Shown piece after piece: positions 1-6,889 of a stretch of 7,636 nt of DNA. Source of the stretch: Planctomycetota bacterium (lineage in GTDB: Bacteria; Planctomycetota; PLA2; JAEUHO01); the NCBI GenBank assembly GCA_026647295.1, contig JAPKHB010000181.1:1-7636 (forward strand), given 5' to 3'. Every line of letters begins with the position of its first letter. The stretch's first letter is position 1. The notes below the pieces were generated by a model that was not told where the DNA came from, searched no databases, and worked only from the letters and a program-made list of their open reading frames with translations. The position numbers were made by a program, and so were the translations under genes.

Positions 1-1353
1 CGGCGTCCCGGCCGCGGGCCGCGAACGGGCACCGGGCGTGGGCGGCGGCAGGTGGGTCGAAAGCGCCTGGTAGCCCCGCGCCGGCGGCGGACCCGGGGGC
101 AGGGCGGCCAGCGGCTGCGCCCCGGCGGGGGCGGCGGCGAGCGGCGTGAGTTGCTTGAGCCCCTCGGGGTTGCGTCCGAGGGCCTGTTGGCCGGCCTCGC
201 GCAGGTGTGCCGCCAGGCGCTCCAACTTCTCCATCGAGCGCATGCGCCGGGCCAGGGTGCGCCAGGTCTCGGCCAGCGCGCGCAGTTCGGCGGCGGCCGG
301 CTGGGGGGCGTCGGCCTCCAGGTGCGCCGCCGCGGCGGTGAGGTGCCGGCCCAGCAGGGTCTTCAGGTCCTGCGGCGTGGCCGCCGCCAGGCCGGCGGCA
401 AAGGCCGCCTGGATCCGCGCGCGGGCCTCGAGCGAAAGGCGCGGGTTGGCGAGCCGTTCCGCGAGGTTGAGCGCCTCTGCCGCCGCCGCGTCCAGCCGGC
501 CCGCGCGCAGCGCGGCGGCCAACTCCGCGGTGTCGGCGTGGCGTTCGAGCTCGGCCAGCAGCGCCGAGGAGACGCGCTCGCCGGCCGCGCCCATGCGCTG
601 GGCGAGTTCCTCGGCGCGGTGCGCCTGGCGCTCGAGTTCCTCGAGCACCTTGCGGGCCGACTGGCCCGCGCCCTCTTCGCGCAGGCGCTCGGCGGCCTTG
701 GCGAGTTCCGCGCGCAGTTCCTCGATCGCGCGCCGCTCGGCCTCGGGCAGGGCCTTGGCCTCCTCCTCGAGCGCCGCGAGGGCGGCGGCCTCGTCCTCCA
801 TGCTGGCGGCCACCGCGAGCGCGCCCTCCCCGACGCCCGGGTCCGGGGCGGCGGCGGAATCGGCCTGCTCGGGCAGCAGGAGGGCCAGCGCGAGGAGGGC
901 CGGCGCGCCGAGCCAACCCCAGCCCCGCCACCGCAGCGGGATGTCGGTCGCCACGCGCGCGCCGGCGTCCGCCAGCGCCGCGCGGGCGACGTGGAGGTGC
1001 AGGGCCGCGCCGGGCGGGGCGCGCGGGTCGCGTTCGAGGCTCGCGGCCGAGAGGAAGAGTTCGTGGGTGCCGTGGGTGCGGTCCCACCAGCCCAACGCGG
1101 CCGGGGGCGAAAGCCGCCCGAGCCACGCGCGAAGGACGCCGGCGGAGAGCCAGAGCGCGAGGACGAATCCGGCGAGCGCCGCGGGGGCCGGCCCGGCCCC
1201 GAGCCACCAGGCGCCCAGCAGGGCCGCGGCGCCCAGCGGCAGCAGCCAGCGCGCCTGCCGTTCGAGGTTTCGCGCGCCGTCGCACAGCGCGCGGCGCCTC
1301 ACGACGGCGCGGGCCAGGGCCTCGAAGCCTCCGGGGGAGGGGGTCGGCGTCAT
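1..1353 (-). CDS. DUF4175-like membrane protein with long coiled coil (3' end outside window)
   Basis: I translated this frame by hand: it runs 451 codons from an ATG at 1353 to the window edge without a stop, so the C-terminus is missing. The N-terminus is Arg-rich (residues 12-35). Two hydrophobic helices follow at about 35-52 and 57-75, then a loop, then a third helix at about 143-160. Residues ~186-270 are rich in Ala, Glu, Leu and Arg with heptad-like spacing, indicating coiled coil. More Ala/Leu/Arg helices follow to ~395, then a Pro/Ala-rich tail (~405-451). The positive-inside rule puts the N-terminus in the cytoplasm and the coiled coil outside it. The loop segment at 88-107 (WWDRTHGTHELFLSAASL) recalls the DUF4175-like proteins of planctomycetes, but I cannot confirm the family. 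Its ATG overlaps the TGA of the preceding gene (ATGA), so it is likely co-translated with the two exported proteins upstream. Function unknown; a scaffold or envelope-spanning role is inference. Confidence 0.85.
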   Translation of the reverse strand, partial: MTPTPSPGGFEALARAVVRRRALCDGARNLERQARWLLPLGAAALLGAWWLGAGPAPAALAGFVLALWLSAGVLRAWLGRLSPPAALGWWDRTHGTHELFLSAASLERDPRAPPGAALHLHVARAALADAGARVATDIPLRWRGWGWLGAPALLALALLLPEQADSAAAPDPGVGEGALAVAASMEDEAAALAALEEEAKALPEAERRAIEELRAELAKAAERLREEGAGQSARKVLEELERQAHRAEELAQRMGAAGERVSSALLAELERHADTAELAAALRAGRLDAAAAEALNLAERLANPRLSLEARARIQAAFAAGLAAATPQDLKTLLGRHLTAAAAHLEADAPQPAAAELRALAETWRTLARRMRSMEKLERLAAHLREAGQQALGRNPEGLKQLTPLAAAPAGAQPLAALPPGPPPARGYQALSTHLPPPTPGARSRPAAGTP

Positions 1354-3347
1354 CGCACCTCCAGCACGCGGCGCAGGCGCCGCTCCGCCTCCGGCGTGGG
1401 GCCGGCGTCCAGCGCGTCTTCCAGCATCGGGCGGGCCAGTTCGACCAGCTCCATCAATTCGGACGTGGCGGCCTCGCGGCGGTCCCAGTCCGGATCGTCG
1501 AGCGCCACCACCAGGCGCTGGACGCGCACCCGCACCGCTTCGGGCAGGAGCGGGGCCGGAGCCCGCACCTCGACCAGGTCCCGGACGGGGATCTCCAACA
1601 CGCCGTAGGCGGTGCGGAAGGGGAGCACGAGTTCGCGCAACTCGCCCCCCACCCGCCCCCCGCCCCACAGACTGGCCTCGAAGCGCAGCGCTTCGCCGGG
1701 CTCGGGCGGCAGGCCGCCAAGGAGGTTGGACAGGCGCCGGATCTGGGCGGGGGGCTGCGGGATCGCGCTACCGGCCTGCACGAAGTGGATCACCTCGGAG
1801 TCCAGGCGGCCCACGAAGAGGTCGCCGCCCGCCACCTCGGCCTGGGGGCGGGCGCGGCGCGGCCCCCAGAAGGAGCGCTCCTCGTCGGGGGCGCCGCGGT
1901 CCCGCACGATCGCGCTCACGCGCCAGGGATCGAGTTCGACGGCGCCAAACAGCGCCGTGTCGAAGGCGAGGCGCTCCGCCCCGAGCAGCAGCCGGAAGCG
2001 GGAGCCGTCTTCGAGCGCCGCCAGGAGGCCGAAGGCCTCCTCCTCGGCGCCGGTGAGGGAGAGCACCTGGTCGAGTTGCAGCGTGAGCGTGCCCCAGCGG
2101 GTGAGCGCACGCAGGCCCGAGGCCTTGGGGGCGCAGCGCAGGCGCTGGCCGTCCTCCGTCTGGACGATCCAGGCGTGGGGACCAACGGGCGCGGCGTCCG
2201 GAGCCCCCTTCTTGAGGACCAGCCGGTCCATGCGCGCCACGTCCAGGTCGACGGTGAGGCCGCTCGTCAACTCGAAGGCGAGGCCGCGGCACGCCACCTC
2301 GCCCACGAGGCGTTGCCCGTCGCGCAGGAACACGGCCGGCCGGCGCGAGGGGTGCTGGCCCCCCACGATCGCCGCCACCTGCGCGAAGGGGATCTCGGCC
2401 TGGCCGAAGTCCGTCGTGACGCTCACCGTCTCGCAGCGGGCGGTGCCCGGCACGAGGGTCTCGGAGGCGAAGGCGAGTTGGTCCTGGTCGCCGGGCGCGA
2501 CCTCCAGCAGGGCCGCGAGGTCCGGGAGCGCGTGGGGGCCGGCCAGCGCGCGGCCCCCGAAGTTGGCCAGCGAGCGACGGATGGGGGCCGGCAGGTCGGC
2601 GAGCCACTCCGGACCGTCGTAGGTCTCGAGTTCGCGGGGCGCCTGCGCGGCGCCGCTCGGGCCCGAGAGGAGCCGCAGGCCCACCGCGAGCGCCACCTGC
2701 CCGCGGGCCGGGATCGCCACCGTGTAGCCGATCTGCAGGTGCTGGTTGCCGTGGGGCAGGAGCGTGGGCCGCAGCCCCCCGCGCCCGTCGCACAACGCGA
2801 AGACGAGCGCGCTGGGCGGGGTGCTGCCCACGAACGCGATGGCCCCGACCTGGCCCTCGGGCAACTCCCCGGAGGCGGTGGCGCCGCTGGCGAGCCCCAC
2901 CCGGGTGAAGCCGTGGCTCATGTTCGACCAGTACACCACCTGGGCGGTGCGCCCGCGGGGGGTGTCGTTGGTCAGCACGTCCACGACCCGCACGCCCCCG
3001 CGCCGGGGGTCGAAGGCGATGCGCCGTTGCACGCCCAGGTCGCCGGCGGTTCCGTCCAGCACCAGTTCTCCGCCGTCACGCCGCATGCGCTGCTGCTGGA
3101 CGGCCAAGGTCGCCTGGTTGAACTGGGTGCCGGAAAGGGCCCAGCCGATGGGCACGGCCAGGCGGCCCATCTCGTCGGGGGTCCAGGTCACGCCCAGGAG
3201 GTCCGTCTGCGGCCCCGCGCTGCCGGGCACGAGGTCTTCGGCGCAAAGCCACCCGGCCCCGGGCCCGAGGGCCAGGGCGAGGACGCACAGCGCGCCCGCG
3301 GCCCACGGGACGCCCCGGTCGGTTCGTGTGCGGGTGCGGCTAGCCAC
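1350..3347 (-). CDS. Exported repeat protein with C-terminal HEAT-like module (paralogue of the gene upstream)
   Basis: This is a 665-residue protein starting at GTG 3347. The open frame continues upstream to 3725, but that part is a shadow of the preceding gene. The GTG has GGAGG 8 bases ahead, and a signal peptide follows directly: Arg-rich residues 1-11, hydrophobic 13-33, likely cleavage after Leu-Cys-Ala at 36. Residues ~45-230 form a beta-rich domain matching the neighbour's N-terminal domain (for example 'GDLGVQRRIAFD' here, 'GDLEVTRRVTVD' there). Residues ~291-594 hold six units of the ~40-residue repeat. Residues ~606-663 are a helical HEAT-like module of planctomycete style (DDPDWDRREAATSEL, then LARPMLEDAL), absent from the neighbour. 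No catalytic motif or metal site is visible. It overlaps the upstream stop by 8 bases and the downstream ATG by 4. Likely periplasmic or surface-associated, mediating binding or assembly (inference); function unknown. Confidence 0.88.
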   Translation of the reverse strand: MASRTRTRTDRGVPWAAGALCVLALALGPGAGWLCAEDLVPGSAGPQTDLLGVTWTPDEMGRLAVPIGWALSGTQFNQATLAVQQQRMRRDGGELVLDGTAGDLGVQRRIAFDPRRGGVRVVDVLTNDTPRGRTAQVVYWSNMSHGFTRVGLASGATASGELPEGQVGAIAFVGSTPPSALVFALCDGRGGLRPTLLPHGNQHLQIGYTVAIPARGQVALAVGLRLLSGPSGAAQAPRELETYDGPEWLADLPAPIRRSLANFGGRALAGPHALPDLAALLEVAPGDQDQLAFASETLVPGTARCETVSVTTDFGQAEIPFAQVAAIVGGQHPSRRPAVFLRDGQRLVGEVACRGLAFELTSGLTVDLDVARMDRLVLKKGAPDAAPVGPHAWIVQTEDGQRLRCAPKASGLRALTRWGTLTLQLDQVLSLTGAEEEAFGLLAALEDGSRFRLLLGAERLAFDTALFGAVELDPWRVSAIVRDRGAPDEERSFWGPRRARPQAEVAGGDLFVGRLDSEVIHFVQAGSAIPQPPAQIRRLSNLLGGLPPEPGEALRFEASLWGGGRVGGELRELVLPFRTAYGVLEIPVRDLVEVRAPAPLLPEAVRVRVQRLVVALDDPDWDRREAATSELMELVELARPMLEDALDAGPTPEAERRLRRVLEVR
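1358..1362 (-). promoter_or_regulatory. Ribosome binding site of the coiled-coil membrane protein gene
   Basis: On the minus strand GGAGG (continuing GGAGGTG) lies 4 bases before the ATG at 1353, inside the last codons of the preceding gene. With the ATGA stop/start overlap it fixes the start codon and suggests translational coupling. Confidence 0.7.
1359..1532 (-). other. HEAT-like C-terminal module within the exported paralogue
   Basis: Residues ~606-663 show two predicted amphipathic helices with the pattern L-V-x-x-L-D-D-x-x-(W/F)-x-x-R-E-x-A-T-x-E-L, then x-L-A-x-P-x-L-x-x-A-L, and an end 'PEAERRLRRVLE'. I recognise this pattern from many planctomycete proteins, where it resembles a single HEAT/armadillo unit. 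The assignment rests on pattern recognition only. Confidence 0.6.
1566..2477 (-). repeat. Six-unit ~40-residue protein repeat array (gene at 1350-3347)
   Basis: The coded protein repeats a unit at about residues 291-330, 338-379, 393-432, 441-482, 503-541 and 554-594. A complete unit has a hydrophobic strand, a polar turn (often DG, as in LRDGQRL, TEDGQRL, LEDGSRF), a second strand around L/V-x-G, then T-x-x-G and a strand such as VLEIPVRDLVEV. Unit 5 is the most degenerate. Each unit matches the same-numbered unit of the neighbouring paralogue. Divergence between units is high, so this is a protein-level repeat, not a DNA-level one. Confidence 0.7.
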
Positions 3348-5514
3348 AGGCCTTTCCTCCGTCCTCGACCACCACCTCGGGCGCCGGGGCGGGCGCCTCT
3401 CCCTCCGCGGCCTTGCGGCGGGCTTCCGCCTCGGATTCGAGCGCGAGCAACGCGGCCGGATCGACGCACAGGAGTTCCAGGTGGGCCGCGGGCACGCGCA
3501 ACCGGCCCCAGGGCGTGCGCAGCGGCACGGTCGGGGTCGCCAGCCGGGCGCGCAGGGCGGGGCCGCCGCCTGCCAGCAGCACCTCGAAGACGCCGGGGTC
3601 GTCGCTGCGGCGCAGCGCGACGACGCGCGCCTGCTCCACGTGCACCGGGCCGGCGGCCGTGAGCAGGTCCAGGCCCGGGGCGTCGAGTTCCGCCCGCACG
3701 AGGCTGTCCGGGCGCAGGCGCACATAGGGCACCGTCGGCGGCGGGCGGGGTCCGACGACGTACTCGACCTCGACCGGGGGTGGCGGCGGCTCGGCCGGCT
3801 GGGGCGGCCCGGGTGCGGGCGCGGGCGCGGGCGCGGGTGGCCCGCCCGGCGGCGCGGGGGGTGGGGCCCCGGGCGGCGGCGCGGGCGGCGCGGGGGAGGC
3901 TACGGGGGAAGGCCCGGGCTGCGGCGGGAGCTGTGGCGCGGGCTGCGGCGTGGGCGGCGGCGCCGGACGCGGGATGGGGATGAGGGGCAGCGGGGGCCGC
4001 GGGTCCTGCGTCACGCTCCAGGCGGCGATGCGGCTCGCGGGCACTTCGAGCGGGCCGAAGGCCAGCGTCTCCAGTTGCACCGCCTCGCCGCCCGGCAGGT
4101 AGGGGAAACGCGAGCCGTCGGCGAGGGCCGCCCACATGCCGGGGGCGGGATCGGGGGCGTGCACGAGGCGGACCACCTCGGGCCCCGGGACCGCGAGCAG
4201 GCCCCAGGGCGTCATGGCCTGGAGTTCGGCCCGGCGGGCCTCCTTGAGCCCGAGTCGGCTGCCGTCCAGGAGCGTGACGAACGCGCCGGCGCCCGCGGGC
4301 GGTTCTCCGTCGCCGTCCGCGGCGGGAAGGAACAGCGTGTCCACGGCGGCGGGGGCCAGGGCGAGTTCGAGCCCGCTGGAGGCGTGCAGGACGAGGCCTG
4401 GCGCCTCGACGTCGCCGACGAGGATCTCCCCGTTGCGCAGGTAGAGCCGCGGCGTGCGGCCCCGGCCCGCGCCGCCGCGCAGCGCGGCCACGTCCGCCAG
4501 CGGAATCTCGCGATCGCCGTAGCGCGTGCGCACGCGGACCACGGTGCCGGCCACGCTGCCTTCGAGCGGCGCCGTCTCCGCAAACGCCAGGTGCGCGGCG
4601 GTCCCGCGTTCGACCTCCAGGGCGCGCGCGAGGGCGAGCAACTCGCCCAGCACCGGTTCCGGCTCGTCCAGGCCGACCTGCGCGTTCGCCTGGAAGTTGA
4701 GCAGCGTGCCGACCACCTCCGGCGGCAGTCCCTGGGCCCAACGCGCCTGCAAGAACGGTTTGACCTCCTTCTCGATCTCCTGGGCCGACGGCGCCGCGGC
4801 CCAGCGGCGCTGGCCGACCGTGGTGAGCACCGAGACCGACCGTCCGGGCGGAAGGTCCAGGCGCCACAGGAAGTTGAAGTGGCGGTTGTTGTTGATCACG
4901 TACTCGGGGGGGTGGCGGTTGCGTGGCGAGCGCACGCACCAGAAGACGCTGGGGCGTCCGCCGGGGTGCTGGAGTGCGTAGACCGTGTGCTCCTTGCGAT
5001 CCAGCGTGGGGCCGGCCGTCGGGGCGGCCGCGTTGGTGCCGGCGCTCTGGCAACTGCCCCCGAGTTGGCTCCCGACCGAGAGCACGGTGTTCACGCGCTG
5101 GGAGCCCACGTTGCGCACCGTCTCGACCGAGCGCACGGCGGCCAGGGGCAGGTCGACCGTCACCCGCCGGGTCACCTCCAGGTCGCCGTAGCGGCCGGTC
5201 AGGACGAAGGTGAGCCCGTCCTTGGTCATGCGTGTCGTGGCGGGCTGGAAGTTCCAGTTGTCCAGGCGCAGCACCATGCCCCCGTCGAAGCAGTCGTTGG
5301 TGCCGTCGCCGATCATCCCCGTGGCGTTCACGTCCCAGTTGAAGCCCAGGGCGTCGCTGCGGTTCTGGAACACCGCGTCCACGAGTCCGGCCTCGGCGGC
5401 GGGGGCCGGGGCCGGGGCGGTGAGCAGGAGCCCGAGCAGCGCAAGCCCGGGCCACAACCCGGCCGCGGGGCGTGGGGCGTTCGCGGCGGCCGGCCGCAGG
5501 GAGTGGGGGGGCAT
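3340..5514 (-). CDS. Exported repeat protein with proline-rich hinge (first of two tandem paralogues)
   Basis: This is a 724-residue protein starting at ATG 5514 with GGAGG 4 bases upstream. Residues ~19-40 are a signal peptide (GLWPGLALLGLLL, then Ala/Pro, cleavage near 'APAA'). Residues ~45-235 are a beta-rich domain with Asn/aromatic-rich stretches (INNNRHFNFLWRLDLPPG) and an 'R-S-V-E-T-V-R-N' strand; loosely this recalls carbohydrate-mutarotase-like beta sandwiches, a weak guess. Helices at ~244-302 link to six ~40-residue units (307-348, 357-398, 412-452, 461-501, 597-635, 643-684). A Pro/Ala-rich hinge of ~78 residues (503-580) lies between units 4 and 5. The tail (~688-724) is charged, with a near-terminal Cys. 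It is homologous along nearly its whole length to the next gene, which it overlaps by 8 bases. No active-site motif is seen; a structural or binding role at the cell envelope is inference. Confidence 0.88.
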   Translation of the reverse strand: MPPHSLRPAAANAPRPAAGLWPGLALLGLLLTAPAPAPAAEAGLVDAVFQNRSDALGFNWDVNATGMIGDGTNDCFDGGMVLRLDNWNFQPATTRMTKDGLTFVLTGRYGDLEVTRRVTVDLPLAAVRSVETVRNVGSQRVNTVLSVGSQLGGSCQSAGTNAAAPTAGPTLDRKEHTVYALQHPGGRPSVFWCVRSPRNRHPPEYVINNNRHFNFLWRLDLPPGRSVSVLTTVGQRRWAAAPSAQEIEKEVKPFLQARWAQGLPPEVVGTLLNFQANAQVGLDEPEPVLGELLALARALEVERGTAAHLAFAETAPLEGSVAGTVVRVRTRYGDREIPLADVAALRGGAGRGRTPRLYLRNGEILVGDVEAPGLVLHASSGLELALAPAAVDTLFLPAADGDGEPPAGAGAFVTLLDGSRLGLKEARRAELQAMTPWGLLAVPGPEVVRLVHAPDPAPGMWAALADGSRFPYLPGGEAVQLETLAFGPLEVPASRIAAWSVTQDPRPPLPLIPIPRPAPPPTPQPAPQLPPQPGPSPVASPAPPAPPPGAPPPAPPGGPPAPAPAPAPGPPQPAEPPPPPVEVEYVVGPRPPPTVPYVRLRPDSLVRAELDAPGLDLLTAAGPVHVEQARVVALRRSDDPGVFEVLLAGGGPALRARLATPTVPLRTPWGRLRVPAAHLELLCVDPAALLALESEAEARRKAAEGEAPAPAPEVVVEDGGKACG
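3356..3360 (-). promoter_or_regulatory. Ribosome binding site deciding the GTG start at 3347
   Basis: Minus-strand GGAGG is followed by an 8-base spacer (AAAGGCCT) and then GTG. It lies within the last codons (Gly-Gly-Lys) of the upstream paralogue, whose TAG overlaps the new start as GTGGCTAG. This choice places a signal peptide at the N-terminus and removes about 126 codons of upstream shadow reading. Confidence 0.8.
3463..4596 (-). repeat. Six-unit ~40-residue protein repeat array (gene at 3340-5514)
   Basis: Units lie at about residues 307-348, 357-398, 412-452, 461-501, 597-635 and 643-684. Typical landmarks are LRNGEIL, LLDGSRL and LADGSRF for the first turn, then TRYGDREIP, TPWGLLAVP, AFGPLEVP and TPWGRLRVP for the second strand pair, each followed after three residues by V, I or L. 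Units 4 and 5 are separated by the proline-rich hinge. The array aligns unit by unit with that of the next gene, so the six-fold expansion predates the gene duplication. Confidence 0.72.
3775..4008 (-). repeat. Proline-rich low-complexity hinge, including a GCGGGC hexamer tract
   Basis: This stretch codes for residues ~503-580 of the upstream paralogue, with runs of Pro, Pro-Ala and Pro-Pro-Gly. On the plus strand, bases 3815-3837 are nearly four perfect copies of GCGGGC, read on the minus strand as alternating Ala-Pro codons. It is probably an extended spacer separating four repeat units from two, and a likely site of length variation by replication slippage. Confidence 0.8.
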
Positions 5515-5518
5515 CGCT

Positions 5519-5523
5519 CCTCC
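5519..5523 (-). promoter_or_regulatory. Ribosome binding site of the first exported paralogue
   Basis: Minus-strand GGAGG (extended GGAGGAG) lies 4 bases before ATG 5514. The spacing equals that of the coiled-coil gene at the end of the same set and supports the chosen start. Confidence 0.7.
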
Positions 5524-5547
5524 GGGGGCACGGTCGCTCCGCCTTCA

Positions 5548-5570
5548 AACGCCGCCGCGCCGCCGGCGTT
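5548..5570 (-). terminator. GC-rich inverted repeat in the 105-bp spacer, possible weak terminator or leader hairpin
   Basis: On the minus strand AACGCCG, a 9-base loop and CGGCGTT form a perfect 7-bp stem, followed by only one further T. It sits 50 bases after the stop of the S1-domain gene and 33 bases before the next ATG. The short T run makes intrinsic termination doubtful. It could equally be a leader hairpin of the exported-protein operon, or chance in such GC-rich DNA. The rest of the spacer (5515-5619) holds only the ribosome binding site and a CCGGCCGG palindrome near 5587-5594. Confidence 0.3.
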
Positions 5571-5619
5571 CGACCCCCGTTGTATCCCGGCCGGCGGGGG
5601 GTGCGGGGCAGGCCCGGCG

Positions 5620-6876
5620 TCAGGGCGGCGGCGGACGGCCTTCCAGGGCCCGCTTGAGGAGGTCGCCGAGCGTGGGCTCGGGCGTGGGGTCGCGACCGCC
5701 CTGGCGCAGGATGCGGCGCACGGTCTCGTCGTCGGCGCTGTCCTCGTCCAGGCGGTCGCCGCGCTCGTCGAGGAGGCTTAGGCCGAGCCGGCGGCGTTCG
5801 GGCTCGATGCTCACCACACGGGCCTTGACCTCCTGGCCGACGCGGCAGGCCTGGCGCGGGCGGTCGGCGCCGCCGGGGGCGAGTTGGCTCACGTGCGCGA
5901 GGCCCTCCACGCCGGGGGCCACCTCGACGAAGGCCCCGTAGGGGGCCAGGCGCGTGACCCGACCCGGAACCCGGGCCCCGACCGGGTGCGCACGGACGAA
6001 CTCGTGGTAGGGATCCGCCTCCAGGGCGCGCCGGCTCAAGGAGATGCGCCGACCTTCCTCTTCGACCTTGAGCACCTGGACCCGCACGGTCTGCCCGACC
6101 GAGACGTGCTCCTCCGGGCGCTCGACGCGCGTCCAGGCGAGTTCGCTCACGTGCAGGAGTCCCTCGACGCCGCCCAGGTCCACGAACGCGCCGAAGGGCT
6201 CGACGCGCGTGATCCGTCCCTCCAGCACCAGGCCCGGCCCAAGGGTGCCCATCGCGGCGGCCCTCTGGGCGTCGCGCTCGCGGGCCAGGACCGCCCGCCG
6301 GGACACGACCAACCGGCGCTTGGCACGGTCGACCTCGAGCACCTCGACCTCGAACGCGCGCCCGACGAGGGCGGTGAGGTCCTCGACGCGCTCCAGGGCG
6401 GCATGGGAGGCGGGCAGGAAGGCGGTGAGCGTCCCACACTGGAGTTCGAGGCCGCCGGTGTTGGCGGCGCGCACCAGGCCTTCCAGGAGGGTGCCGGGCG
6501 CCACCGAGTCCCAGCGGGCCTCCTCGCGCGCGCGCTCCACGCTCAAGCGCCAGAGCCCGTCCTCGGGATCCCGTTCCTGCACGAACACGCGCAGGCGCGA
6601 GCCGACCTCGGGCGGCGTCGAGAAGTGGGCCCGCGGGACGACGCCCTGCTCGCGGGGCCCGAACTCGATGAACACGTCCTCGCGGCCGACGCCGGCCACC
6701 AGGCCCTCGGCGAAGGCGCCCGCGCGCGGGCGGGTGCCGGGGGCCAGCGGGGGGAGGGGCCGCGCGGCGGGCGGGGTGTCGGCGGCGTCGTAGTCGAGCA
6801 GGGAACGACCGCCCAGGGCCTCCTCGATCTCGCGTTCGAGCGCCTGGGGGTCGTCCTCGTCGCCGGGCTCGTGCAT
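5620..6876 (-). CDS. Four-domain S1 RNA-binding protein (ribosomal protein S1-like)
   Basis: This is a 418-residue cytoplasmic protein, shorter than the six-domain S1 of ~560 residues typical of proteobacteria. After an acidic start (residues 1-30) come four S1 OB-fold domains at about 50-115, 125-195, 213-283 and 298-368. Domains 1-2 carry RpsA-like landmarks (QGVVPRAHF; TAFLPASHAAL; LVVSRR). Domains 3-4 have the canonical strands GAFVDLGGVEGLLHVSEL and GAFVEVAPGVEGLAHVSQL, with exposed aromatic positions for RNA. The order matches domains 1-4 of RpsA. The tail is acidic and ends in TLGDLLKRALEG. S1 proteins bind single-stranded RNA and help load mRNA on the 30S subunit. Whether this is the cell's main S1 or an extra S1-repeat protein cannot be decided, so I give no symbol. 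The ATG has AGGGA 8 bases ahead. The 47-base gap to the preceding stop suggests it could be read with that gene. Confidence 0.93.
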   Translation of the reverse strand: MHEPGDEDDPQALEREIEEALGGRSLLDYDAADTPPAARPLPPLAPGTRPRAGAFAEGLVAGVGREDVFIEFGPREQGVVPRAHFSTPPEVGSRLRVFVQERDPEDGLWRLSVERAREEARWDSVAPGTLLEGLVRAANTGGLELQCGTLTAFLPASHAALERVEDLTALVGRAFEVEVLEVDRAKRRLVVSRRAVLARERDAQRAAAMGTLGPGLVLEGRITRVEPFGAFVDLGGVEGLLHVSELAWTRVERPEEHVSVGQTVRVQVLKVEEEGRRISLSRRALEADPYHEFVRAHPVGARVPGRVTRLAPYGAFVEVAPGVEGLAHVSQLAPGGADRPRQACRVGQEVKARVVSIEPERRRLGLSLLDERGDRLDEDSADDETVRRILRQGGRDPTPEPTLGDLLKRALEGRPPPP

Positions 6877-6884
6877 GCGCGCTT

Positions 6885-6889
6885 TCCCT
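6885..6889 (-). promoter_or_regulatory. Ribosome binding site of the S1-domain gene
   Basis: Minus-strand AGGGA (in CAGGGAAAG) lies 8 bases before ATG 6876. It is weaker than the GGAGG sites of the three downstream genes, but the spacing is good and no other start in this frame fits. Confidence 0.55.

Noticed and set aside
3348..3725. N-terminal extension of the second exported protein up to a start at 3725
   Set aside because: The extension is a frame-shifted shadow of the upstream paralogue's tail, rich in Cys/Arg/Pro. The GTG at 3347 has a strong ribosome binding site and is followed at once by a signal peptide.
3815..3837. GCGGGC tandem copies as a CRISPR-like or regulatory repeat
   Set aside because: The copies are contiguous 6-base units without spacers and lie inside a coding region as Ala-Pro codons.
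2746..5781. A 1011-codon plus-strand open frame, and other long plus-strand frames (for example 52-1608, 146-2056, 1785-3662, 5884-6960)
   Set aside because: At this GC content stop codons are rare in all frames. The translations are Arg/Gly/Ala/Pro-rich with no domains, and they run antisense to genes with signal peptides, recognisable motifs and ribosome binding sites.
3188..6439. A 1083-codon minus-strand open frame spanning the spacer and parts of three genes
   Set aside because: It crosses two well-supported genes in another frame, is Arg/Pro low-complexity throughout, and shows no domain, signal peptide or start signal.
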